A stretch of 64,000 bases of DNA, from NCBI GenBank assembly GCA_947476045.1, contig CANJNZ010000001.1, forward strand, positions 1 to 64,000, given 5' to 3'. Numbering within the stretch: the first letter of the stretch is position 1; each line of letters begins with the position of its first letter. This document shows, piece by piece, positions 36,490 through 45,531 of the stretch. This DNA is from Chthoniobacteraceae bacterium. GTDB lineage: Bacteria; Verrucomicrobiota; Verrucomicrobiia; Chthoniobacterales; Chthoniobacteraceae. Position numbers and translations under genes: made by a program. Below the pieces are notes generated by a model. It saw only the letters and a program-made list of their open reading frames with translations. It was not told the DNA's origin and made no database searches.

Positions 36490-37824
36490 ATGCCTCAGTT
36501 TCGCTACACCGCCCGCAATGCTTCCGGCCAAATGGTGGATGGCATCGTGACTGCGAATGATCGGAGTGGGGCAATATCCCAAGTCGAACAGCAACGATTC
36601 GTCCCAGTCAAAATACAACTCGTCAGTGACGAGCCCTCAAAATCCGTCGCACTCGCCACCAAGCCGGCAGCCACGGAAAAGTCGCCCGCGAAATCCGACT
36701 CGAACAAAGCCGCACCACCCGCACTTCGCAACCAGTCGGTAAAGACGGCTGCGACTCCTGCTGCCACTGCCCCGCAGTCGCTCAAGCTCACTCATTCCCA
36801 ACAGTATCTTTTTACCGAGCAGCTCGCCCACCTTCTCAGCGCGGGCATGACACTCGATGAATCGCTCGGCGTCCTCTGCAAGCGCCTCAAGCACGTTAAA
36901 CTCCGCGCACTCTCACAGTCCTTGCACCAATCGCTCGTTGATGGCCGCAGCCTTTCGCAGGCCATGCGCGACTTTCCGCGCATCTTCAGCCCGCTCTACG
37001 TGAACATGGTCTCCGCAGGCGAAGCGTCCGGCTCCCTCTCCACCATTCTCCACCGCCTCACCACGCATCTCTCGGAATTGAAATCGCTGCGCGACCGCGT
37101 CCAGCAAGCACTGCTCTACCCCTCCGTTCTCGTCGTAGTCGGCATGATTTTGATCATGGTTTTCATGACGACGATGGTGCCTCAGCTCATGTCTTTCTTC
37201 AAAGACACAAACGCTAAGCTCCCGGCCGCCACGAAATTCCTGATCGATCTCAATTCTACCGTCACCGCCTACTGGTGGGTCGGCGTCGCAGGAATTTTTG
37301 CCGGCTACGTGTTGTTCCGTGCCTTCGTGGCGACGCCAGCCGGACGGCTCACCTGGGATCGGTTTAAATGGAACCTCCCGGTCCTCGGCCGCATTTCACG
37401 TTTCCGCTACTACGCACAGTTCGCACGCACACTCGGCACGCTCACGCAAAACGGCGTCACGCTCCTCCGCGCGCTGGAACTCCTCGAAGACATCGCCGGC
37501 AATGAATTCATCCGCCAGCGCATGGTTGAAATTCGCGCAGCAGTATTGGACGGAACCACTCTCTCCGTCGCCGCTACTAATCAGCACATTTTTCCCGAGA
37601 TGTTTGTGGATATGATGGGCGTCGGCGAACAGACCGGGAAATTTTCGGAAACCATGTGCCTCATCGCAGACGTTCATGAGCGGGAACTCGACAAGCAAGT
37701 TCAGGTCGTGAGCACCCTCATCCCGCCACTCATCATGGTGATGATCGCAGGCATCATCGGCACCGTCATCTACGGAATTCTCATCGCTGTCTTCAATCTC
37801 ACCAGCGGCATGCACCGCCGGTGA
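36490..37824 (+). CDS. gspF: Type II secretion system inner-membrane protein GspF
   Basis: A 444-residue platform protein. The N-terminal 45 residues (PQFRYTARNASGQMVDG) are typical of GspF/PilC; an unusual Ala/Lys/Pro-rich linker (about 50-95) follows. Two T2SSF domains carry membrane segments near 215-236, 255-277 and a C-terminal one (IPPLIMVMIAGIIGTVIYG). The repeated motif GMTLDESL / GVTLLRALELL appears at each domain start. It anchors the GspE ATPase. Together with gspG downstream and gspD-gspE at 5.8-10.2 kb it makes up the system in this window. Confidence 0.93.
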   Translation: MPQFRYTARNASGQMVDGIVTANDRSGAISQVEQQRFVPVKIQLVSDEPSKSVALATKPAATEKSPAKSDSNKAAPPALRNQSVKTAATPAATAPQSLKLTHSQQYLFTEQLAHLLSAGMTLDESLGVLCKRLKHVKLRALSQSLHQSLVDGRSLSQAMRDFPRIFSPLYVNMVSAGEASGSLSTILHRLTTHLSELKSLRDRVQQALLYPSVLVVVGMILIMVFMTTMVPQLMSFFKDTNAKLPAATKFLIDLNSTVTAYWWVGVAGIFAGYVLFRAFVATPAGRLTWDRFKWNLPVLGRISRFRYYAQFARTLGTLTQNGVTLLRALELLEDIAGNEFIRQRMVEIRAAVLDGTTLSVAATNQHIFPEMFVDMMGVGEQTGKFSETMCLIADVHERELDKQVQVVSTLIPPLIMVMIAGIIGTVIYGILIAVFNLTSGMHRR

Positions 37825-37949
37825 AACGCTAACACCCATGATGCTCAGCAGCTTTTTCGAAATCGGAAAACAACCGCGCCGCAAAGTTGTTACACTTCCA
37901 GACTCGCACGCCTTGCCTTTCATCCCGTTCGCTCACTAACTTTCCACTC

Positions 37950-38996
37950 ATGCCTCGCATCATCCTCACAACCATCTGCGCTGCCGCTCTCGCGGTCTGT
38001 GCATTTGCTGCCGAGGAATCCGCACCAATCGCGGAGCAACCCGTGCCATTCAGCGTGTGGCTCGATTTCAACACCCTCGCAAAAGCCAACGCCCCGCTGC
38101 CTGCGCTCCCGATTTGGTTTCAGTCTTTGCAAAGCGAGGCAGTCCCGGCGAATGGCGACACTCCGCCGAAAACACTTTTTCGTCTACGCCTACGCCGTCT
38201 CCCCGACCTGCATCACGAAATGCTCTTCCGTGTTTTTTTCGACGACCTGCCCGTTATGCAGCCCGTCATCAGCGCATGGAGCGAAGCTGGCAAAGAGCGC
38301 TTCCGCACCACACTACCGGGCAGCGGCACCGGTCTGCCCACGCATGAAAGCATCATCCTTCCGCTCGAAGGAACGGACTACGTGGACATCGAAGTCCCCG
38401 GCGACGGCAGCAGCATCCGCGGGGCATTTGCGAGTTCATTGAAAGACGCGCCCACGCGCCAGACCACCGACTTCGCACCAACGCCTGAACTCACCGATCC
38501 CTTCGGCAATATCACCTCCGCACCCGCTGAGGATTCAGACTCAAAACTTTTCGGACGCATCAAGGCCGTCCTCGACCCCGGCGTCGTCAGCCTTTCGCTG
38601 AAAGCGAAGACAGCGGAGACTTGGGAGTTCGACCTCGCCGCCCAGCCACTCATCGCCGTCGTCAGCTTTGATGTTTTGAATGCCGACACCGGTGCCGCAC
38701 CCGTCGTCACCGTAAATGAAGGCGACCCCGCATTTGCGAGCATTCACTGGCCCGACCTCGCAGACCCCGCTTATCGCGGCGAATCGCGTTCGCTCGAACA
38801 AGGGATGCGTTTTCAATACACCGGCTGGCTCCACGCCCAGGCGATCATCTCGGGAAAAGTTCTTCGCTCCGGCTTGAACAAAATCACCATCGGCTTGTCT
38901 GAAGGAAGTAGCTCGATCGCCGTTCGTAACGTCGAACTGCAGCTCAAACACAATTGGAAACACTTCGACTACATCCTCAGTCCCACAAATCCATGA
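37950..38996 (+). CDS. Exported protein of unknown function between gspF and gspG
   Basis: A 348-residue protein with signal peptide (IILTTICAAALAVCAFAAEE). The rest is beta-rich with no recognised domain and contains short segments such as PFSVWLDFNTLAKAN and FRLRLRRLPDLHHEMLF. The ATG at 37950 was chosen for the signal peptide. Its stop overlaps the gspG start (ATGA), so the two are co-translated. The position suggests a secretion-system accessory or minor component in the periplasm; this is inference. Confidence 0.7.
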   Translation: MPRIILTTICAAALAVCAFAAEESAPIAEQPVPFSVWLDFNTLAKANAPLPALPIWFQSLQSEAVPANGDTPPKTLFRLRLRRLPDLHHEMLFRVFFDDLPVMQPVISAWSEAGKERFRTTLPGSGTGLPTHESIILPLEGTDYVDIEVPGDGSSIRGAFASSLKDAPTRQTTDFAPTPELTDPFGNITSAPAEDSDSKLFGRIKAVLDPGVVSLSLKAKTAETWEFDLAAQPLIAVVSFDVLNADTGAAPVVTVNEGDPAFASIHWPDLADPAYRGESRSLEQGMRFQYTGWLHAQAIISGKVLRSGLNKITIGLSEGSSSIAVRNVELQLKHNWKHFDYILSPTNP

Positions 38997-39418
38997 AACC
39001 GCTTCTGCGCAATAAAACAGCCGGCTTTACGCTCCTCGAAATCATGCTGGTGATCATCATCATCGTCACTCTCATGGCGGTGCTCCTGCCAAATTTGAAG
39101 AACGCGATGTCCGACTCCAAAAAAGGCGAGGCACAAATCTACATCACCACTATCGCAGGCAATCTCGCCCAATACGAACTGCTCAACGGAATGCCTCCAT
39201 CGAGCAGTCAGGGATTGAAAGCACTGATGGAAAAACCCGCAGGCGATCCCCAGCCGCGCAAATGGCGTCAGCATATGGAGAAAATCATGCCCGATCCGTG
39301 GGGTGTGGACTACCGCTACGAATTCCCGGGGCGCCATAACAAAAACAACTACGACGTCTTTAGCTGTGGCCCGGATCGCGCGCCAAACACAGAAGACGAC
39401 ATCGGAAACTGGGACTAA
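38993..39418 (+). CDS. gspG: Type II secretion system major pseudopilin GspG
   Basis: A 141-residue prepilin-like protein. The leader KPLLRNKTAG is followed by the cleavage site G11/F12 and GFTLLEIMLVIIIIVTLM with Glu at position +5. The C-terminal half shows the GspG calcium-site signature: DPWGVDYRYEFPG, then YDVFSCGPDRAPNTEDDIGNW. It forms the pseudopilus. No prepilin peptidase or other minor pseudopilins are present here. The start is overlapped by the preceding gene, and a terminator follows. Confidence 0.93.
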   Translation: MKPLLRNKTAGFTLLEIMLVIIIIVTLMAVLLPNLKNAMSDSKKGEAQIYITTIAGNLAQYELLNGMPPSSSQGLKALMEKPAGDPQPRKWRQHMEKIMPDPWGVDYRYEFPGRHNKNNYDVFSCGPDRAPNTEDDIGNWD

Positions 39419-39434
39419 ACATCTCGCCACTTTC

Positions 39435-39470
39435 AAAGAGCCACGTTCACCATAACGTGGCTCTTTTTTT
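39435..39470 (+). terminator. Rho-independent terminator after gspG
   Basis: A 13-base perfect stem (aaagagccacgtt with aacgtggctcttt), 6-base loop, and a run of T at the end. It lies 17 bases past the gspG stop codon. The A-rich 5' side would allow some function in the other direction too. Confidence 0.9.
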
Positions 39471-39532
39471 GTGTTGCAAAAACACCTCTAAAAAAAGCTG
39501 GCCTCCAAAAAAGTTTTGCACATCTTTTCTCC

Positions 39533-39856
39533 ATGCCACCCCGCATCAGAACATCTCCCAAATTCCTCGTCCTCCTCGCAGGAACTCTCTTTTTCGCAAG
39601 CATCGCCCTTGCGGCTGATTCGATTCCGCGCACGGCTGTCGAATCCGCCAGCCTCGCAAGCGTCGGCTATGATGAGCAGGGGAGCGTGCTGGAAATCGAA
39701 TTTCGCAATGGTGGCATCTACCGCTATTCAGGCGTGACGAAGGAATTTTTTGCACAGTTCATGACCGCCAATTCAAAAGGCAGGTTCTTCACCATCAAGA
39801 TTCGCGGAAAATTCCCATTCTCGAAGGTGAACACAAACTCCATCGCCGGGCAGTAA
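39533..39856 (+). CDS. KTSC domain protein with a signal peptide
   Basis: A 107-residue protein. Residues 1-28 look like a signal peptide (FLVLLAGTLFFASIALAAD). The rest is a KTSC domain: SVGYDEQGSVLEIEFRNGG, YRYSGVTKEFFAQFM, and FFTIKIRGKFPFSKV. KTSC domains bind nucleic acid or act with lysyl-tRNA synthetase-type proteins in the cytoplasm in other contexts; an exported copy is uncommon. The stop codon overlaps the start of the next small gene (TAATG). Confidence 0.8.
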   Translation: MPPRIRTSPKFLVLLAGTLFFASIALAADSIPRTAVESASLASVGYDEQGSVLEIEFRNGGIYRYSGVTKEFFAQFMTANSKGRFFTIKIRGKFPFSKVNTNSIAGQ

Positions 39857-40071
39857 TGACCCGCGACGAGATCAAGCTGGCAGCCTTCATCCTGTTCGCA
39901 CTTCTAGCGGGCGTGGGAGCGAAGCATTGGCGCACACTACAAACAGCAGACCCCTCGCAGTCAGCGCAGACGCCTATCCCGCAGAAATCGGCGAAACCGC
40001 CCTATATTTTCAAATCGCCGAAGGAAGCACGCGATGCACACACACGCAGTGCGCAAAACACTTTAGAGTGA
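39856..40071 (+). CDS. Small single-pass membrane protein of unknown function
   Basis: A 71-residue protein with one hydrophobic helix near the N-terminus (LAAFILFALLAGVGA) and a Pro/Ser/Lys-rich tail. It begins within the KTSC gene stop codon (TAATG), so translation is coupled. No family recognised. Confidence 0.55.
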   Translation: MTRDEIKLAAFILFALLAGVGAKHWRTLQTADPSQSAQTPIPQKSAKPPYIFKSPKEARDAHTRSAQNTLE

Positions 40072-40122
40072 TCCTTTTGTGCTCGCGATGGACACACGGC
40101 ACCTCGCGATGCTAAGCAGTCA

Positions 40123-43100
40123 ATGCGCATCCTGATGAGCACCCATTTTTTCCGCGACAAAACCGTGCACATCGCCCGAGGCATCGGCCGTTTCTTCAAT
40201 CGCGGATGGCGTCGCCTCGTTGGCAAACCGCGACCCGCAGAAGAGCAGAGCCTTTTTCCACTCGTCATCCAGGTGCTCGCCGCGTTTTCAAAAAGCGAAG
40301 GCGAAGTCGTCGAGGAGGAAGTGGACAACGTGCTCGGCCTTCTTCGCCACGGATTTCCCGATGGCGTTTACTCCGATTTACGCCGCCAGTTCCGCGATGC
40401 GCTGGGTCAGCAGCAGGACATCAACGCCATGGCCGACCGCCTCTCGCGCGTGCTCGGCCCCGAGCAAAAAATCATGCTCGGCGTGCAACTCTACGACATC
40501 ATCGCGCGCGTCGGTGAAGGGCAGAAGCAGATGCCCGCATTTTACGCATTCATGGATCGCCTCGGCATGGCGACGCAGGCTATCGAGATCGTTCACCAAC
40601 TGCAGGCTGGTGAAAAGGCGGACAAAGCCGTGGCGCAGTCCGGCGAGTTTCCACTCGAGGTTCTCACATTCGGACGCGATGCGCAGGCTGATGTCTGGCT
40701 GAAAGGATTTCACGCCGATGAGCGACTCGTAGCCTTCCGCTTCCATGCACTCGTGCTGGTAAAAAACGCGGCGCAGCGAACCGTCTTTGTGCGCGGGCGC
40801 CCGCTGCTACCCGGCACATTCTGCCGCATCTACCCCGGCCAGCGCGTCGTGCTCGACGAACAGGTGCTCACGTTTCAGGACATCACCTATTATTTCAACG
40901 CGAAGAAAGGCGTCTTCGCCACGCAGGTCTTTGTCGAATTGAACGACAAGGACGAAGTGGAACTTTCCCGCGTCCGCACTCGCGCCAGCGTGCTCGAAGT
41001 GCGCTTCGGATTGAAAGTGCAGGTGCGCGCACTTGCGGATGTGGATGCACTGCTCAACGGCGTCGCACTACGCAGCAGCACGATGCTGAATGCCACGCTC
41101 GAAGACCGCATCATCTTCCACCACGACGCCGAACTCACCCTCGCCGATCTCCGCCGCCGCGCCCGCGCGCTCGGCGTCCGCTTTCAACTCAAGAGCTACA
41201 AGAGCGCCTACAAAGTCTCGAACAACCCGAGCTTGCTGGAGACAGACGACATTCTGCTCTCGCCCGGCACCTCCGGCGACGTGCTGCTGCGCGTGCTTTG
41301 CGATTACGACAACAAGGTAGGTAAACTCGAAGTCAGCGCTGCGGACCGCCCTATCATCGTCGGCGATAAAGTCATCCCCGTCGGCGGAACGTGTGAGTTG
41401 AAGGACGACGATTTCATCCGCATTGATGCCGGCCAGGGGCTGCGCTGCGACTTCAGCGAACGCATCATCGAGGAGGAGCGCAACATCGTCTCCTCGCTCG
41501 AATTGCGTGACCTCACGTGCCACTTCGGCGGCAACGTTACCGCGCTCGACGGCATCAGTTTCTCACTCACGCGCGGCGACCTCGTGTGCGTGATGGGCGG
41601 CAGCGGTTCTGGAAAAAGCACACTGCTCCGCGCCATCGCAGGCCGCCTCCCGGCATCGCGCGGCCAGGTGCTTCTCAACGGCCAGGAGCTTTACGAAAAC
41701 CTCGACGAATTCAAACGCTTCATCGCCTACATCCCACAGGACGACGCATTCGACGACCATCTCACCGTGGAGGAAAATCTCGCCTACGCCGCGGCAATCC
41801 GGTCGCCACATCTCAGCGATAATGACCGCGAGCGCCGCGTGGACAGCCGCCTCGTCGAACTCGGACTCGCCGAGCGTCGAGACGTCATCGTCGGCTCCGC
41901 CGAAAAAAAGACGCTCTCCGGCGGTGAACGCAAACGGCTGAATATCGGTCTCGATATGATTTCGAGCGCCGACATTTTCCTTTTCGACGAACCCACCAGT
42001 GGCCTCAGCAGCAAGGACAGCGAGCACGTCATCGAAATCATCCGTGGCATCGCGCACAACAAGATCGTCTTCGTCGTCATCCACCAGCCGAGCGCGCGGC
42101 TGTTCTCGATGTTCACCAAAGCCATCCTCCTCGATCGTGGCGGCAAGCTCGTCTTCCACGGCAAACCAGCGGAGATGCTCGACTACTTCGCCGAAGCCGC
42201 CATCGAGGAAAAAGGCATGACGGCTGATGCAGCAAAACGCAGCGCCGACAGCGCCGAGTTCTGTTTCGATGTGCTCGAAACACCACTCCACGACCTCAGC
42301 GGCGATGTCATTCTGGAAGAGGGAAGCAACGGACAGCTCATCCCCGCGCGCCGCTTTTCGCCGGATTTCTGGCGCGACCGCTACGAAGCCCATCGCCTCA
42401 CGCAGGACGTAAAGTTGAACTTCACCCGCTCGGGAAAATCCCCCACCCCGAGCACCATCGAGCCTCCTGCTCAGATGAGCACCGTCAGCTTTGCCGGCCC
42501 GCAGACCAATGTCTCCGTGCCTGTGCCGCGCCCCGCCAAACCCAAGGCCGCGCCAGTCCCCGGCACCTTGCGCCAACTCCGCTGGCGCGCCGAGTGGCTG
42601 CAATTTCACACACTCCTGCGCCGCGCTTTCCTCTCAAAGCTCCGCAACGTCGCCAGCCTCTTCGTCACAGTCCTCGCCCCGCCCGTGCTCGGCGCGATTG
42701 TCGGCTGGGCGCTTTATTTCACCGATGACGCCGATCATCCCTACGTCTTCGCGTCCGCGTTTCACGTTCCGACTTACATCTTCATCGCGCTGCTCGTCGC
42801 ACTTTTCCTCGCACTCATGAATAGCGTCGAAGACATCATCCGCGACCGCTCCGTGCTCCAGCGCGAGCGCAATCTCGATGTCGGCATTGGCTACTACGTC
42901 ACGGCGAAATTTCTTACGCTCTGCGTTTTCTCCGCGCTCCAGTGCGCACTATTCATCATCGTCGGCAACAGTATCCTCGAAGTGCGCGGCATGTTTTGGG
43001 AATACTTCCTGTGGACCTTCCTCACCGCCGTCAGCGGCATCGCCCTCGGCCTGCTCGTCTCCGCACTCGTGCCGAACTCCAAAACCGGTGCGATGCTCGT

Positions 43101-43827
43101 CCCGCTCATCCTCATACCGCAACTCATCTTCGGCGGCGCACTCATCAAATACGAAGAGATGAACAAAGACCCCGGACTCCTGTATTCCTTCCAGCGCTGG
43201 TTCGAAAATAAACACGTCGCCAGCGACATGGAGGCCGACAAAAAACTCCGCGTCCCGCTCATCAGCCGCCTCGTCGCCACGCACTACAGCTACGAGGCCC
43301 TCGTCGTCGCGCAGGCAAAGCTCAACCCTCTCGCCACCCGGCAGCAGGAACTCCAGCGCATGATCGAAACGCTCGCCGCCAAACCCACACGCAGCGAAAC
43401 CGAGGACGACCGTCTGGATGATTTAAAAGACACCCTCGCCCAGCTCAGCGGACTCGAAGCAGGCAGTCCCCGCGAAATTGACCGCCGCCTCGCACGCGCC
43501 GACGAAATCATCGCAGGCAGCCCCACCAGCAAAGGCGACTTCCGCACCAAAGTCCTCGGCATCACCGCCAGCCAACTCTACGAAAACCAGAAAATCGCCG
43601 ACATGGTCGCCAAGGCCGAAACCGAGCAAAACGACTACCGCCGTAACTACCGCATCAACCCCTTCTTCAGCCCCGAAAAACACCACTTCTATCTCGGTAA
43701 AAACGAAGGCGGCTGGACAACGAGCGTCTGGTTTCGCAACGGAGCTATCCTCCTCCTCACCTCCCTCGTCCAACTCATCCTCCTCCGCTGGGTCCTCCGC
43801 AGACAGCTCCAAAAGACGGGAGTATAA
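40123..43827 (+). CDS. Giant ABCG-type ABC transporter with TerB-like and FHA-like N-terminal domains
   Basis: A 1234-residue fused transporter. Residues about 40-160 are helical and TerB-like (VIQVLAAFSKSEGEVVEEEV). Two beta-rich, FHA-like regions follow (about 175-260 and 360-460). The ABC domain has Walker A GGSGSGKST (near 492-500), signature LSGGERKR (near 596) and Walker B FLFDEPTSGL (near 620), in the ABCG/White order. The last 400 residues are an ABC2-type permease with about six membrane helices, interrupted by a long coiled-coil loop. Substrate unknown. Starts at ATG 40123 or 40135. Confidence 0.88.
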   Translation: MRILMSTHFFRDKTVHIARGIGRFFNRGWRRLVGKPRPAEEQSLFPLVIQVLAAFSKSEGEVVEEEVDNVLGLLRHGFPDGVYSDLRRQFRDALGQQQDINAMADRLSRVLGPEQKIMLGVQLYDIIARVGEGQKQMPAFYAFMDRLGMATQAIEIVHQLQAGEKADKAVAQSGEFPLEVLTFGRDAQADVWLKGFHADERLVAFRFHALVLVKNAAQRTVFVRGRPLLPGTFCRIYPGQRVVLDEQVLTFQDITYYFNAKKGVFATQVFVELNDKDEVELSRVRTRASVLEVRFGLKVQVRALADVDALLNGVALRSSTMLNATLEDRIIFHHDAELTLADLRRRARALGVRFQLKSYKSAYKVSNNPSLLETDDILLSPGTSGDVLLRVLCDYDNKVGKLEVSAADRPIIVGDKVIPVGGTCELKDDDFIRIDAGQGLRCDFSERIIEEERNIVSSLELRDLTCHFGGNVTALDGISFSLTRGDLVCVMGGSGSGKSTLLRAIAGRLPASRGQVLLNGQELYENLDEFKRFIAYIPQDDAFDDHLTVEENLAYAAAIRSPHLSDNDRERRVDSRLVELGLAERRDVIVGSAEKKTLSGGERKRLNIGLDMISSADIFLFDEPTSGLSSKDSEHVIEIIRGIAHNKIVFVVIHQPSARLFSMFTKAILLDRGGKLVFHGKPAEMLDYFAEAAIEEKGMTADAAKRSADSAEFCFDVLETPLHDLSGDVILEEGSNGQLIPARRFSPDFWRDRYEAHRLTQDVKLNFTRSGKSPTPSTIEPPAQMSTVSFAGPQTNVSVPVPRPAKPKAAPVPGTLRQLRWRAEWLQFHTLLRRAFLSKLRNVASLFVTVLAPPVLGAIVGWALYFTDDADHPYVFASAFHVPTYIFIALLVALFLALMNSVEDIIRDRSVLQRERNLDVGIGYYVTAKFLTLCVFSALQCALFIIVGNSILEVRGMFWEYFLWTFLTAVSGIALGLLVSALVPNSKTGAMLVPLILIPQLIFGGALIKYEEMNKDPGLLYSFQRWFENKHVASDMEADKKLRVPLISRLVATHYSYEALVVAQAKLNPLATRQQELQRMIETLAAKPTRSETEDDRLDDLKDTLAQLSGLEAGSPREIDRRLARADEIIAGSPTSKGDFRTKVLGITASQLYENQKIADMVAKAETEQNDYRRNYRINPFFSPEKHHFYLGKNEGGWTTSVWFRNGAILLLTSLVQLILLRWVLRRQLQKTGV

Positions 43828-45306
43828 TCAACGGGCAGCACTCTTTATTGCTTCGGAGACGCTTTTAACGCCAAGGGGCTTGAAGGGTCTTTGAGCGTCC
43901 ACTCCGTCCTTGGGTTGGGTGGTGGCGAATTGATCTTCATCTTTCATCTCTTTTTTCAAAGCGGCGAGCTGCGTTTTTAGTTCGGCGAGTTTGGAGGCTT
44001 GGGCGGGTTCGTTGGCGAGGTTGTGTTGTTCCTGCGGGTCGGTGGTGAGGTCGAACATCTCCCATGCGTCTATTTTCCAGTAATGGATGAGCTTGTGGGT
44101 GGCGGTGCGGATGCCGAGGTGTGCGCGGGTGTTGTGGTGGCCGGGGTCGTGGTAATAGCGGTAATACATGGCGGTGCGCCAGTCGGCGGGCGGCTCGCCG
44201 CTGAGGATCGAGAGGAGGCTGCGGCCTTGCATATCGGCGGGGATTTTTTCGCAGGCGGCGGCGAGGAAGGTGGGGGCGTAGTCTATATTGAGGGAGAAGG
44301 AGTCGGTGACGGTGCCTGCTTTCACGCCGGGGCCGCGGGCGATGAGGGGGACGCGGAGGCTGGGCTCATACATGAAGCGTTTGTCGAAGAGGCCGAGGTC
44401 GCCGAGGAAGAAGCCGTTGTCGGCGGTGTAGATGACGAGGGTGTTTTTGGCGAGGTCGTGAGCGTCGAGGTAATCGAGGACTTTGCCGACGCTGTCGTCC
44501 ACGCTCTGCACGCAGGCGAGGTAGTCCTGCATGTAGCGCTGGTATTTCCAGTGGGTGAGGGCGTCGCCGGTGATGCCATCGGGCGGGTCCATTTTGAGGT
44601 CGTTGCGGTTGAGGTCGCGGGCGATGGTCTGCCGGTTTTCGGGCAATGCTGCGGGGCGACTGTCGTATTTGTCGAAGAGCGTGGGTGGCTCGGGGATGGT
44701 TTTTTTGGAAAACTCGGCGCGATATTTTTCGCTGGGTGTCCATTCACGATGCGGGGCTTTGTGATGGAGGAGGAGGAAGAAAGGTTTGTCCTTGGGGCGT
44801 GTGTCGAGCCACTCGGTGCCCAGGTCGGTGATGATGTCGGTGACGTAACCATTCACGGTGAGGCGGCCTGCAGGGGTGAGGAAGGCGGGGTTGTTATAGA
44901 CGCCCTGGCCGGGGAGGATGATCCAGCGGTCGAAGCCGGTGGGGTCGCTGCCGAGGTGCCATTTGCCGATGACGCCGGTGTGGTAGCCGGCGCTCTGGAG
45001 GAGTTTGGCGACGTTTTGCTGGGAGCCATCGAAGTTGTTGAAGACGGGGACGCCGTTAAGGTGGGAGTATTTTCCGGTGAGGAGTGTGGCCCGACTGGGC
45101 GTGCAGATGGAATTGGTGACGAAAGCGTTGGTAAAGCGGACGCCAGATTTGGCGAGGCGGTCTAGGTTGGGCGTTTCGTTGACCTTTGAGCCGTAGCAGG
45201 AGATGGCGTGAGCGGCGTGGTCGTCCGTCATGATGAAGAGGATGTTTGGCCTGTCCGCCGCAAAGGCATTGGCAGCGAGGGCGAGGAGGACGGTGAGAAA
45301 TTTCAT
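43828..45306 (-). CDS. Secreted sulfatase (arylsulfatase A-like)
   Basis: A 492-residue sulfatase with signal peptide 1-16. Metal ligands in NILFIMTDDHAAHAISCYG, formylglycine site C-T-P-S-R at 68-72, and the catalytic strands ITGKW-type (VIGKWHLGSDPTG) and TADNGFFLGDLGLFDKR. The protein family acts on sulfated sugars; several relatives remove 6-sulfates from glycosaminoglycans, but I cannot say which here. Its stop codon abuts that of the ABC transporter (convergent, no gap). A second sulfatase is 26 kb away and only distantly related. Confidence 0.93.
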   Translation of the reverse strand: MKFLTVLLALAANAFAADRPNILFIMTDDHAAHAISCYGSKVNETPNLDRLAKSGVRFTNAFVTNSICTPSRATLLTGKYSHLNGVPVFNNFDGSQQNVAKLLQSAGYHTGVIGKWHLGSDPTGFDRWIILPGQGVYNNPAFLTPAGRLTVNGYVTDIITDLGTEWLDTRPKDKPFFLLLHHKAPHREWTPSEKYRAEFSKKTIPEPPTLFDKYDSRPAALPENRQTIARDLNRNDLKMDPPDGITGDALTHWKYQRYMQDYLACVQSVDDSVGKVLDYLDAHDLAKNTLVIYTADNGFFLGDLGLFDKRFMYEPSLRVPLIARGPGVKAGTVTDSFSLNIDYAPTFLAAACEKIPADMQGRSLLSILSGEPPADWRTAMYYRYYHDPGHHNTRAHLGIRTATHKLIHYWKIDAWEMFDLTTDPQEQHNLANEPAQASKLAELKTQLAALKKEMKDEDQFATTQPKDGVDAQRPFKPLGVKSVSEAIKSAAR

Positions 45307-45453
45307 GAACTGGGAAATTGTCGCCCCCCCGTGCGGCGTGCAAGCTAGGGCTTTTCAGTGAGCGGATTAAAAATACCCCTTGCCAAGCACCCCGGCCCGC
45401 GCTTTTCTCCCCGCCCTTTGAGTAAGCGCAACACATAAAACCGCGCTGTTGGT

Positions 45454-45497
45454 CCTCGGGCTCTGGCCGTCAGGTTATGAGCTGTATGCGCCGAGGG
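45454..45497 (+). promoter_or_regulatory. Possible hairpin in the rpoA leader
   Basis: In the 225-base spacer before rpoA, cctcgg (45454-45459) can pair with ccgagg (45491-45496), with further pairing of gctc and gagc inside. No U-tract follows. It could be a leader structure used in autoregulation of rpoA-rplQ, but pairing is modest and this is a weak call. Confidence 0.2.
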
Positions 45498-45531
45498 TAA
45501 CCCAGTGCTTCATCAAATAGAAAACACAAAT

